From Chloroflexota bacterium (lineage in GTDB: Bacteria; Chloroflexota; Anaerolineae; Promineifilales; Promineifilaceae): a DNA stretch of 42,328 nucleotides. Shown here one piece after another: positions 7,866-14,041 of this stretch. The position numbers and the translations under genes are program-made. The stretch covers positions 1 to 42,328 of the forward strand of contig JACTMP010000020.1 in assembly GCA_014584575.1 (NCBI GenBank), read 5' to 3'. Numbering within the stretch: position 1 is the first letter of the stretch; every line of letters begins with the position of its first letter. The notes below the pieces were generated by a model that had not been told where the DNA came from, ran no database searches, and saw only the letters and a program-made list of their open reading frames with translations.

Positions 7866-7931
7866 GTTCAGGGGCAGGTGCGGGATGGCGACCATGTGCT
7901 GGTGGAAGCGGGGAAGGCGGTGGTTGTGTGA
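7866..7931 (+). pseudogene. Copy 1 of the clpB 3' end, internally deleted
   Basis: The segment matches the clpB 3' end from about 6880 (TTCAGGGGCAGGTGCGG...) to its stop region. About 38 bases are missing, including the ACGGCCGT of the intact gene, with GTGGA short repeats at the deletion edges. It is in the same orientation as clpB and follows the RHH/HNH cassette. It shares variants (GGGATGG, GTGCTGGTGGA) with copy 2 rather than with intact clpB, so the copies have a common source. Confidence 0.85.
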
Positions 7932-7987
7932 GAGGGGCGGGTGCGGCTCAAATTCCTGGCGCAATGCAAAACGCCGGGCATTATTGG

Positions 7988-8013
7988 TATAATCAGGCGT
8001 GTAAAAAGCGAGG
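7988..8013 (+). promoter_or_regulatory. -10 box and ribosome site for hicBA
   Basis: TATAAT at 7988-7993 lies 22 bases before the hicB start at 8016, and GAGG precedes the ATG. No confident -35 is visible. HicB-type antitoxins normally autoregulate such promoters. Confidence 0.4.
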
Positions 8014-8015
8014 TT

Positions 8016-8225
8016 ATGATGAAATACCATGATTTTTTTGTCGTCATTGAACGTGATGAAGATGGAATGTACGTGGGGGAAGTGCCGCAGCTGCGCGCCT
8101 GTTACAGCCAGGGGCGAACCATTGATGAATTGATGGCTAACATGCGCGAGGTCATTGAATTGTGCCTTGAAGAAGCCGAGGAATCTCATTCCGAGTTTAT
8201 TGGCGTGCAGCGTATTACCCTCTAA
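8016..8225 (+). CDS. hicB: HicB-family antitoxin
   Basis: A 69-70 residue partial RNase-H-fold HicB antitoxin. YHDFFVVIERDEDGMYVGEVPQLRACYSQG is the family beta-sheet core, and TIDELMANMREVIELCLEE is the following helix. It neutralises HicA by direct binding. ATG at 8016 (or 8019) is chosen, since the 25 codons upstream are spacer-like. The order hicB-hicA is the reverse of the classical hicAB order but is common for this subtype. The C terminus is short, with no added DNA-binding domain, so autoregulation would need the complex or another factor. The pair sits between two copies of the clpB 3' end. Confidence 0.88.
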   Translation: MMKYHDFFVVIERDEDGMYVGEVPQLRACYSQGRTIDELMANMREVIELCLEEAEESHSEFIGVQRITL

Positions 8226-8228
8226 CCA

Positions 8229-8456
8229 ATGCCCCACCTCCCAATGTTGAATGCTCGCCAGGTTATGGCTGCCCTTGAAAGAGCCGGTTTTCAAATGATG
8301 CGGCAAAAGGGCAGCCACGTGCGCTTACGTCATCCTGACGGCCGTGTGGTCACAGTGCCTGATCACGGCGGACAAGACATTGGCCGTGGCTTACTGCGCA
8401 AAATTTTGCGAGATGCCGATCTGACACCCGACGAGTTTGCCGAATTATTAAAGTAA
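8229..8456 (+). CDS. hicA: HicA-family mRNA interferase toxin
   Basis: A 75-residue double-stranded-RNA-binding-fold toxin. The motif KGSHVRLRHPDG carries the catalytic histidine (H30), and TVPDHGGQDIGRGLLRKILRDADLT is the conserved C-terminal half. It cleaves mRNA when HicB is degraded. It begins three bases after the hicB stop; an internal ATG at 8244 (MLNARQVMAALE) gives the more usual HicA length and may be the true start. An ACGGCCGT at 8338 encodes part of its DGR turn. All key residues appear intact. Confidence 0.9.
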   Translation: MPHLPMLNARQVMAALERAGFQMMRQKGSHVRLRHPDGRVVTVPDHGGQDIGRGLLRKILRDADLTPDEFAELLK

Positions 8457-8479
8457 CCGCCCTATAGCCGCCCAGTGGG

Positions 8480-8609
8480 GGCCGCAAAACGGGTGGCAGA
8501 CCCGCTGGCGCTGCAACTGATTCAGGGGCAGGTGCGGGATGGCGACCATGTGCTGGTGGACACGGCCGTTGGGGAGTTGACGTTTAGTGTAGTGGAAGCG
8601 GCGATGTGA
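8480..8609 (+). pseudogene. Copy 2 of the clpB 3' end
   Basis: About 130 bases match the clpB 3' terminus (from about 6843), including the ACGGCCGT site and the coding frame up to a TGA at 8607-8609. There is no start codon or upstream clpB sequence. It lies directly after hicA in the clpB orientation. With the intact end at 6976 and copy 1 at 7866-7931 it makes three direct-repeat clpB ends separated by two cassettes (RHH/HNH and hicBA). Confidence 0.9.
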
Positions 8610-8613
8610 GAGT

Positions 8614-8663
8614 GGGGCACGGCCGTGAAATAATCAGGTGATGGGGTTTGACGGCCGTGCCCC
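8614..8663. repeat. Inverted pair of ACGGCCGT-containing arms
   Basis: GGGGCACGGCCGT (8614-8626) and ACGGCCGTGCCCC (8651-8663) are a perfect 13-bp inverted repeat around a 24-nt loop. It follows five bases after clpB copy 2. The layout resembles the elements at 10402-10500 and 12576-12675 but with a short loop. The remaining 140 bases to the next gene show nothing recognisable. Confidence 0.8.
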
Positions 8664-8802
8664 TTTCACAACACTGGCGGACATTATGAGGTTTGCGATA
8701 AACTTGCTGCCATGGAAGGGCCAAAAGCGGGTGGATTATGCGATTCATTATGTAATGAGTTGGCGTAACACGTAATTAATGGGCAAATGGTTAATGTGAA
8801 TC

Positions 8803-10248
8803 ATGAAACTTGTAACTGAATATCTCATCATAATTGAAAAAGAGGCATCTGAGGCTTTTTATGCTCTTTGCGATAACGTTGGCGAGTTCACCAAGTTGTT
8901 GCAGACCGATCTGGATATTCAAGTAGAGGGTTTATTTATCAATTATAAACGTGCTACCAAGTTTGCTTATGAAGTTAAGACAAACAAAATTGAAGGTAAA
9001 AACCAACGTTTTTTTCATCTCAAAGTTACGCTAGATGGTGAAGAAAATAACATTGAAGATTATACAAGCTTACTCCGGTCTATTCGGGGAATAGTTCATC
9101 GAGCAGGCGGGCAACCGGAAACTTTATGGGATGACGTATCACTTTACTACTCATATAAAGCTTACCCCCTCATTCACAAATTAGAAAATCTTATGCGGAA
9201 ACTTATTACTTATTTTATGCTTACAAACGTAGGTAAGGAATGGGTAGCAGAAACGTCACCAACTGTGGTGAGAGAAGCCATAGATAAGAGTAAGCGAAAG
9301 CAATACCTCGATGTGCTACATCAAATCGATTTCAGCCACTTAGGTGATTTTCTGTTCAAAGCCTATCAAACCAGGGATGTTTCAAAACTTTATGAAACTT
9401 TGGATAATGCCCGAAAACTTGAAGATCTAAATCTAGATGATCTGAAAATTTTTGTTGCAAAGTCCAACTGGGAAAGATACTTCTCCAAGGTAGTTGCTTG
9501 CAGTGATGAATATCTAAACAAACGATGGAAACAACTTTATGACCTGCGATGCATGGTTGCGCATAATGCACTTGTAGGTAAAAGTGATTTTGACCAAATA
9601 GTTCAATTGGTTGGTGAAGTGGAGGAGCATCTTCAAACCGCCATTGATAATCTTGACAAAGTCCATGTTCCGAAGGAAGACCGAGAACAGGTTGCCGAAA
9701 ATGTTGCTAGTAATCTCAGTGCCTCCTATGGGGATTTTTTACAATTGTGGAAGTCCTTCGAGATCGCATTGATGTCAGTTGTATCCGATTGGGGATTATC
9801 TGATGGGCTACAGCAAAAACACAGGTCGCCAGCACAATTACTCCAGTTACTGAGTACAAAAGAAATCATAGATAACCATTTACTCCAAGATGGATTTGAA
9901 TTGGTTCAGTTTAGAAACCGACTAGTCCATGATGCAAGTTCATCTTTCAGTGAGCAGGAAACTCGAAATTATATAATGCGTCTTGAAGAATTCTTAAGAG
10001 CATTAAAACGTAGCTGGAAAGATGAAGTAGTCGTAGCCCTTCGTGCACTAGGCGGCGAGGCAAGTCTCTCCGAAATCTACGATTTCATTGAAAACAACAG
10101 CATAAGAAACCTTCCAGAAACTTGGAAAGCCACTGTAAGATATACACTACAATTAAACTCCTCTGATACGGAAACATTTAAGCGAGGTGGTGAAGATCTG
10201 TTCCGTCATCTTGGGAAAGGTCGATGGGGATTGAAAGAAATGACATAG
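8803..10248 (+). CDS. Double-HEPN protein with C-terminal winged helix (candidate defence RNase)
   Basis: A 481-residue protein not assigned to a named family. Residues about 115-290 look like an ApeA/Apea-type HEPN domain ending in RCMVAH (R249...H254). Residues about 305-402 look like a second HEPN domain with RNRLVH (R371...H376). Both fit the R-x4-H metal-independent RNase motif. Residues about 406-480 (LRALGGEASLSEIYDFIE ... GKGRWGLKEM) resemble a HARE-type winged helix found with restriction enzymes. The gene is strikingly AT-rich compared with its neighbours and has no ACGGCCGT, suggesting recent transfer. It stands alone, beside toxin-antitoxin genes. An abortive-infection RNase is inferred from domain logic only. 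Confidence 0.7.
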   Translation: MKLVTEYLIIIEKEASEAFYALCDNVGEFTKLLQTDLDIQVEGLFINYKRATKFAYEVKTNKIEGKNQRFFHLKVTLDGEENNIEDYTSLLRSIRGIVHRAGGQPETLWDDVSLYYSYKAYPLIHKLENLMRKLITYFMLTNVGKEWVAETSPTVVREAIDKSKRKQYLDVLHQIDFSHLGDFLFKAYQTRDVSKLYETLDNARKLEDLNLDDLKIFVAKSNWERYFSKVVACSDEYLNKRWKQLYDLRCMVAHNALVGKSDFDQIVQLVGEVEEHLQTAIDNLDKVHVPKEDREQVAENVASNLSASYGDFLQLWKSFEIALMSVVSDWGLSDGLQQKHRSPAQLLQLLSTKEIIDNHLLQDGFELVQFRNRLVHDASSSFSEQETRNYIMRLEEFLRALKRSWKDEVVVALRALGGEASLSEIYDFIENNSIRNLPETWKATVRYTLQLNSSDTETFKRGGEDLFRHLGKGRWGLKEMT

Positions 10249-10401
10249 CTCACGCTTGGTATTCAAGATACCCGTTTTGCTAATGTCAGATATTATTTAA
10301 AGTTCCTAAACGGTTGAAGGTGTCGCGCCCGCTGATCAGAATGAGGAGTACGTCATTAAGGGGAACAATGCCATCCTTCTCTCCTGGACACGTAGGAATG
10401 A

Positions 10402-10500
10402 CACGGCCGTACCCCATCACGGCCGTAGCCACCGCTCAAAGCCCTTGATCAACGTACAAAACTATTTGCGGAATGTGTATTGGGGGAGGGTACGGCCGTG
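10402..10500. repeat. R element copy 1 (R1a)
   Basis: A 99-bp element bounded by CACGGCCGTACCC (10402-10414) and its reverse complement GGGTACGGCCGTG (10488-10500), with a third ACGGCCGT at 10419. It is about 95% identical to 12576-12675 and more distantly related to 11118-11198 and 13063-13149. The region 10249-10401 before it holds no convincing gene. Confidence 0.85.
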
Positions 10501-10544
10501 CCCCACATTCATTCCCTGGCTTTCCCGTGGTTGGATTGGGCAAA

Positions 10545-10853
10545 TCAGGCATGTTCAAACTGGTTAATGATAATTTCGCCTTCTGGAAACTCGGCCACAA
10601 TTTTTAATGACCCTCCCATCGCCGATAGTAACTTACGAAGCGTGCTCACGCGCATATCGGTCTGATTTTCCATTTTGGATAAAGCAGCCTGATTCACATT
10701 CAGGATGTTTGCCAAATCTTGTTGGGTGAGGTGGCGAGTCTGGCGCAACTCTTGCAGAGCCATACTGATCAAGATGGCCTGTGCCTTATCCTCAATTTTT
10801 TCGCGTCGCTCTGGCGACATTTTTTCCTTGAGTTCGTCAAATGATTTTGCCAT
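10545..10853 (-). CDS. XRE-family helix-turn-helix antitoxin (HigA-like)
   Basis: A 102-residue protein. After a charged N-terminal helix, residues about 34-75 form the HTH: LRQTRHLTQQDLANILNVNQAALSKME. The segment RVSTLRKLLSAMGGSLKIVAEFPEG is typical of HigA-like antitoxins of Gp49/HigB toxins. Its ATG (10853) overlaps the stop of the preceding toxin remnant by one base, as in intact higBA-type operons. Because the toxin is broken, this antitoxin is now an orphan that may still repress the promoter or neutralise related toxins. Confidence 0.88.
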   Translation of the reverse strand: MAKSFDELKEKMSPERREKIEDKAQAILISMALQELRQTRHLTQQDLANILNVNQAALSKMENQTDMRVSTLRKLLSAMGGSLKIVAEFPEGEIIINQFEHA

Positions 10854-11076
10854 TATAGTAATCCTTCCTCTTCTAATGATTTGAGGTGATCATCATATAA
10901 TCTGTCAGCTATCGGGATGTATGTCTCATACCATCGCCTGAACTGTGGGGATAAACTAAAAATGGGCCTCGGTATTCTAACAGGGTCACGATTACAGCAA
11001 TGGAATCTTGTTCGCTTTCATCCAATGTGACCCACCAGCCCTCAAACTCATCCGTAAATTCAACATTCCAGTTCAT
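10853..11076 (-). pseudogene. HigB/Gp49-like toxin, internally deleted and frameshifted
   Basis: The 5' part reads MNWNVEFTDEFEGWWVTLDESEQ ... FLVYPHSSG from ATG 11076, the standard N terminus of RelE-superfamily Gp49/HigB toxins. The 3' part in another frame reads WYETYIPIADRLYDDHL and ends just at the antitoxin ATG, the normal toxin C terminus. The roughly 35-45 codons between them, which carry the catalytic core, are missing. The toxin is therefore inactivated while the antitoxin is intact. Upstream of it is the R2a repeat. Confidence 0.8.
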
Positions 11077-11117
11077 AACATCACAAATAATAACCTTTCG
11101 GTTATATAATGGCAATG

Positions 11118-11198
11118 ACACGGCCGTAGCAAACAATCAAATCCTCTGGTCAGCGTCCAAAACCTGTTGGCGCAATGGGAATAGTCGGTGTGGACACG
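11118..11198. repeat. R element copy (R2a)
   Basis: It starts with GACACGGCCGTAGCA-like sequence and contains CTGTTGGCGCAATGGGAATAG, also found at 13109-13129, and ends GGACACG. Compared with 13063-13149 most positions match, but the terminal ACGGCCGT is lost here (ACACGCG). It is the same family as R1 copies: shared layout ACGGCCGTAGC...ATCAA...CAAAA...TTG-CG-AATG. Confidence 0.75.
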
Positions 11199-11209
11199 CG
11201 AAGACTATA

Positions 11210-11470
11210 TTACCTGTACACCTCGCGGCGATGAGCAATGAGCATGATGATGACAATAGAATTGTCTTCGCGGACTTCATAGACAACGCGCCAATCGCCA
11301 ACACGGTAGCGAAAGTAGCCAGCTAATTTTCCGGTCAGACGTTTGATATTGGGGTGGTTGTACGGGTCACGTTGGAGCTGTTCAAAACAACGGTTCAGCC
11401 GGCGCGCCAGAGGTTCGTCCGCTTTTTCATAAAACCGGTGGGCGGCGCGAGAAAGTTGAATTTCATACAT
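11210..11470 (-). CDS. RelE/ParE-superfamily toxin
   Basis: An 86-residue protein starting MYEIQLSRAAHRFYEK, with LTGKLAGYFRYRVGDWRVVYEV as the family core strands and a final IIMLIAHRREVYR. This is the RelE pattern of C-terminal His/Arg/Tyr residues used for ribosome-dependent mRNA cleavage. It overlaps the upstream antitoxin gene by eight bases. All core elements look intact. ParE-like gyrase poisoning is the alternative, but HRREVYR favours RelE. Confidence 0.88.
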   Translation of the reverse strand: MYEIQLSRAAHRFYEKADEPLARRLNRCFEQLQRDPYNHPNIKRLTGKLAGYFRYRVGDWRVVYEVREDNSIVIIMLIAHRREVYR

Positions 11471-11711
11471 GGCGGCGGACGGCGTTGAATGAAACTAAAT
11501 CGCCGTCTTCTACTTGCAATTGGGCTTCGGCAAAGGCTTCCGCAAAGCCTTCAATGTTCAACAATTCTGCCGTCGCTTCATTTTCTTCGCGCTCTTCCAG
11601 GTAGGCCAAAAAGTCATTGGCGACACGTAGGCGCTCCAACGACAGGTGGCGCAAGCGCGTTGCTGCCAGATTGAGTAATCCCTCTTTTTCGGTTGAAAGG
11701 TTGCTTGCCAT
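11463..11711 (-). CDS. Antitoxin of the RelE-type pair
   Basis: An 82-residue acidic helical protein (MASNLSTEKEGLLNLAATRL...) rich in Glu and Ala, with a C-terminal segment (LQVEDGDLVSFNAVRRHV) that probably folds on the toxin. ATG at 11711 is chosen over 11729 because GGAGGT lies five bases before it. It is translated first and overlaps the toxin, the standard antitoxin-toxin order. No clear HTH is visible, so its DNA-binding type is uncertain. Confidence 0.7.
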   Translation of the reverse strand: MASNLSTEKEGLLNLAATRLRHLSLERLRVANDFLAYLEEREENEATAELLNIEGFAEAFAEAQLQVEDGDLVSFNAVRRHV

Positions 11712-11838
11712 CACTACCTCCAGATGCAAAGATTATAAATGGTCATAGAATAAAAACAAAGGGATGGGCACGGTCGTCAAACGAAAGGTTGCATGGGGGT
11801 GACGGCCGTGTCTTTCCCCAAACGGCCGCGCAAACGAA

Positions 11839-12111
11839 TCAACCGGCCAGTGGTGTTGCCTGGGCAGAACGAGAAGCGTAGGGTTGCCGTATCGTGGGCC
11901 GGTCAGCGGCTACCGGGCGGCGCAACTGCGATCCGCGCACGGTGACAACAGCCACCGTATCGCCAGACATATTGAAGAACTCCACACTGTAGCCAGGTTC
12001 CAAACCGGCAACATCATGCCGTTCGACCACAACGCCAATGTCACCAGCCAGAACCCCTTCTTCTGGTAAATCCACCAGCAAAACAACATCTTCAAAGAGG
12101 GGAAAGTCCAT
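11839..12111 (-). CDS. DUF4926 family protein
   Basis: A 90-residue protein with the compact beta-barrel-like DUF4926 core: FEDVVLLVDLPEEGVLAGDIGVVVE and GYSVEFFNMSGDTVAVVTV. The function is unknown. DUF4926 genes often lie directly after DUF6883 genes, as here (22 bases), suggesting a toxin-antitoxin-like or binding pair. The C-terminal ~20 residues (PTIRQPYASRSAQ...) look non-conserved and may be read-through into spacer. GGAGATAG precedes the start. Confidence 0.7.
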   Translation of the reverse strand: MDFPLFEDVVLLVDLPEEGVLAGDIGVVVERHDVAGLEPGYSVEFFNMSGDTVAVVTVRGSQLRRPVAADRPTIRQPYASRSAQATPLAG

Positions 12112-12133
12112 TGTCTATCTCCTGGAACGGCCG

Positions 12134-12466
12134 TTAATCAGGGAACAGCGTTATAAAACGTGGATATTCTGTACCCTTGTCAATCTGCCAGACGGTGCGT
12201 ACCTGTAAAGGACGGCCGTTTGGCGTAATGAGAATGGCCTGAATTTCATAACGTAAACCATAAAGTGTTTCCCGCACGGCCGTTACTTCTGCTGTCAAAT
12301 GATATTGGCGCAAGTCATTCTCCAGTTGTTGCCAGTTTCCAGGCGCGTAACCAAATGAAAGTAATAAGGCAGCTTTACTCTTTCCGCGTTTGTGGTCAGC
12401 ATCCAGCAAATACCCGCGCAACTTATCGGGGTGAATGATTGCCTGCGCCGCATTCGGAATTTTCAT
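12134..12466 (-). CDS. DUF6883 family protein
   Basis: A 110-residue protein. The IPNAAQAIIHPDKLRGYLLD and DHKRGKSKAALLLSFGY segments are the DUF6883 hallmark, followed by YEIQAILITPNGRPLQVRTVWQID. The HKRGKSK basic patch suggests nucleic-acid contact. The family is of unknown function and is often in toxin-like settings. ATG at 12466 gives MKIPNAAQ. It is followed by a DUF4926 gene. Three ACGGCCGT sites lie within or near it (12127, 12212, 12276). Confidence 0.75.
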   Translation of the reverse strand: MKIPNAAQAIIHPDKLRGYLLDADHKRGKSKAALLLSFGYAPGNWQQLENDLRQYHLTAEVTAVRETLYGLRYEIQAILITPNGRPLQVRTVWQIDKGTEYPRFITLFPD

Positions 12467-12575
12467 AGTCAACGCTGCATTATACCATTAAAGATAACGG
12501 CCGTTTGCCCGGCAGAAAACACGGCCGTGACCACCCTCCCATTTTCCCCTCAGTTGAAGGTGTATGTGGGAATGA

Positions 12576-12675
12576 CACGGCCGTACCCCCATCACGGCCG
12601 TAGCCACTAATCAAAGCCCTTGATCAACGTACAAAACTATTTGCGGAATGGGTATGGGGGGAGGGTACGGCCGTG
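12576..12675. repeat. R element copy 2 (R1b)
   Basis: It has the same boundaries as R1a: CACGGCCGTACCC (12576-12588) and GGGTACGGCCGTG (12663-12675) are reverse complements. The interior (AAGCCCTTGATCAACGTAC and ACTATTTGCGGAATG) is nearly identical to 10402-10500. Two further ACGGCCGT sites lie just outside at 12497 and 12521. Confidence 0.85.
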
Positions 12676-12706
12676 GGGGTGTAAGGCAGTAGCAGGTGAG
12701 ATACTC

Positions 12707-12991
12707 TTATGATGCACTGGCTACCACCGGCGAGAAATCGGGCAGGGGTTCACCAGTGATAAGGGAATAAAGCACATCCGGGTCAATATCTGCTTCATTG
12801 GGCCAGCAAATGGTGCCAATATCAGGATTGACCTGCACCTGGTCGAAGTATGTTTTATCTTTTAGAGGCGCGAACACGCCAGTAAACTCCACAATCTCGG
12901 CCAGATTGACAATGCCGTTTGTCCCGTCTTCAAAAAGCAATTGCAGTTCATTATTGGCAAGCGGTGTTACCCGTACAATATCAATTAACAT
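12707..12991 (-). CDS. DUF2442 family protein
   Basis: A 94-residue protein beginning MLIDIVRVTPLANNELQLLF, with EFTGVFAPLKDKTYFDQV and TICWPNEADIDPDVLY, the DUF2442 signature. DUF2442 proteins are usually encoded next to DUF4160 and are viewed as antitoxin-like partners. No DUF4160 gene is recognisable on either side, so this copy seems orphaned. It lies between repeats R1b and R2b, each within about 80 bases. Confidence 0.85.
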   Translation of the reverse strand: MLIDIVRVTPLANNELQLLFEDGTNGIVNLAEIVEFTGVFAPLKDKTYFDQVQVNPDIGTICWPNEADIDPDVLYSLITGEPLPDFSPVVASAS

Positions 12992-13062
12992 CGTCTTACT
13001 CCAAAAAAGCGGCTGATTTCGGGCATGAAGGCATTATATCAGAAGTGGGAGAATGTAGAGGG

Positions 13063-13149
13063 ACACGGCCGTAGCAGCCAATCAACTCCCCTCATCAACA
13101 TCCAAAAACCTGTTGGCGCAATGGGAATAGTTGGTGCGGACACGGCCGT
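13063..13149. repeat. R element copy (R2b)
   Basis: An 87-bp element beginning GACACGGCCGTAGCA and ending GGACACGGCCGT, with CTGTTGGCGCAATGGGAATAG inside. It pairs with 11118-11198. It keeps both terminal ACGGCCGT sites (13065, 13142). Confidence 0.75.
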
Positions 13150-13219
13150 TACCACGGTTGCGGCAAAAGTGGGTGATAACTAGAATTGGCTCAGGCGCCC
13201 CGGTAATGGTGGATAAAAT

Positions 13220-14023
13220 ATGATGCTCAAACTCAACGCATTTACGAAGCATATAAAAATCGCTACCCAGGAAGCAGGTTTTACCGTCACCGAACAGGAA
13301 GGGACGTTGCTGCATATCGTTTTGCACGACCAGACCATGCGCTGTGATCTGGCCCCGCTTTACCGAGCCTACCAAAACGCCCCGGAACGGCTGGACGACA
13401 TTGTGCAGTCCCATCTGGCGGCGCTCAAGCACACCCTCGCAACTACCCCACCGCCGACCGAGAAAGAAGCGGCCAATTCACTGCTGCCCCTGCTACAACA
13501 ACGCCAATGGCTGCAACAAAACGACAAACGTGGTGTGCTGCCGCTGGCAACACGGCCGTTTACAGCCAACATCCTCGTCAGTTACGTCTTCGATATGCCT
13601 GGCTACCGGGCTTATGTCAACATAGACATGATGTCCCGAATGACCCATGTACCCGGTACATCGTTTGAGGACATTCACAACTATGCGCTGCAAAACCTGC
13701 GGCGACGAACGTCAGTCAACAGTTACCAGACACACGGCATTGGCGATAAAACGATGGTTTTTTGTGAAACAGACGATGGGTATGCGGCGACGCGCATTTT
13801 ATTACCGGAACTGCTAGATGCGTGGCACGGCCGTATTCCCGGCAATATGTTACTTGGCATTCCCAACCGGGATTTGGTGCTTGCTTTTAGTGACCGGCAT
13901 CCAGCAAAAACGGCCGTCATCCGCCAGATACGCCGCGACTGCCAGCGTCACAAACACCCCTTGTTTCCCAGCCTGCTTGTGTGGGAAGAGGGGCTGATCA
14001 AAGAAAGCCAACCTGTTCATTAG
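13220..14023 (+). CDS. DUF1444 family protein
   Basis: A 267-residue cytoplasmic protein of the DUF1444 (UPF0354, YtpQ-like) type. Visible blocks are RCDLAPLYRAYQ near the N terminus, VLPLATRPFTANILVSYVFDMPG mid-protein, and GNMLLGIPNRDLVLAFSDR at the C terminus, the best family match. The biochemical role is unknown. It is encoded alone, convergent with the GH13 gene and 18 bases from its end. It marks the right edge of the accessory zone. Three ACGGCCGT sites are embedded in frame. Confidence 0.75.
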   Translation: MMLKLNAFTKHIKIATQEAGFTVTEQEGTLLHIVLHDQTMRCDLAPLYRAYQNAPERLDDIVQSHLAALKHTLATTPPPTEKEAANSLLPLLQQRQWLQQNDKRGVLPLATRPFTANILVSYVFDMPGYRAYVNIDMMSRMTHVPGTSFEDIHNYALQNLRRRTSVNSYQTHGIGDKTMVFCETDDGYAATRILLPELLDAWHGRIPGNMLLGIPNRDLVLAFSDRHPAKTAVIRQIRRDCQRHKHPLFPSLLVWEEGLIKESQPVH

Positions 14024-14041
14024 CGCCCCTAAACTGACTGG

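Noticed and set aside
10402..13149. Integron attC sites between the small cassettes
   Set aside because: The repeats alternate with cassettes, but no integrase gene and no GTTRRRY/RYYYAAC core pair could be seen, and genes are not uniformly oriented to them.
13082..13219. Minus-strand open frame extending over the R2b repeat and the start of the DUF1444 gene
   Set aside because: A short HHILSTITGAP-like segment looked toxin-like. However, the frame mostly runs antisense to the DUF1444 gene and through the repeat, with no start or ribosome site of its own.
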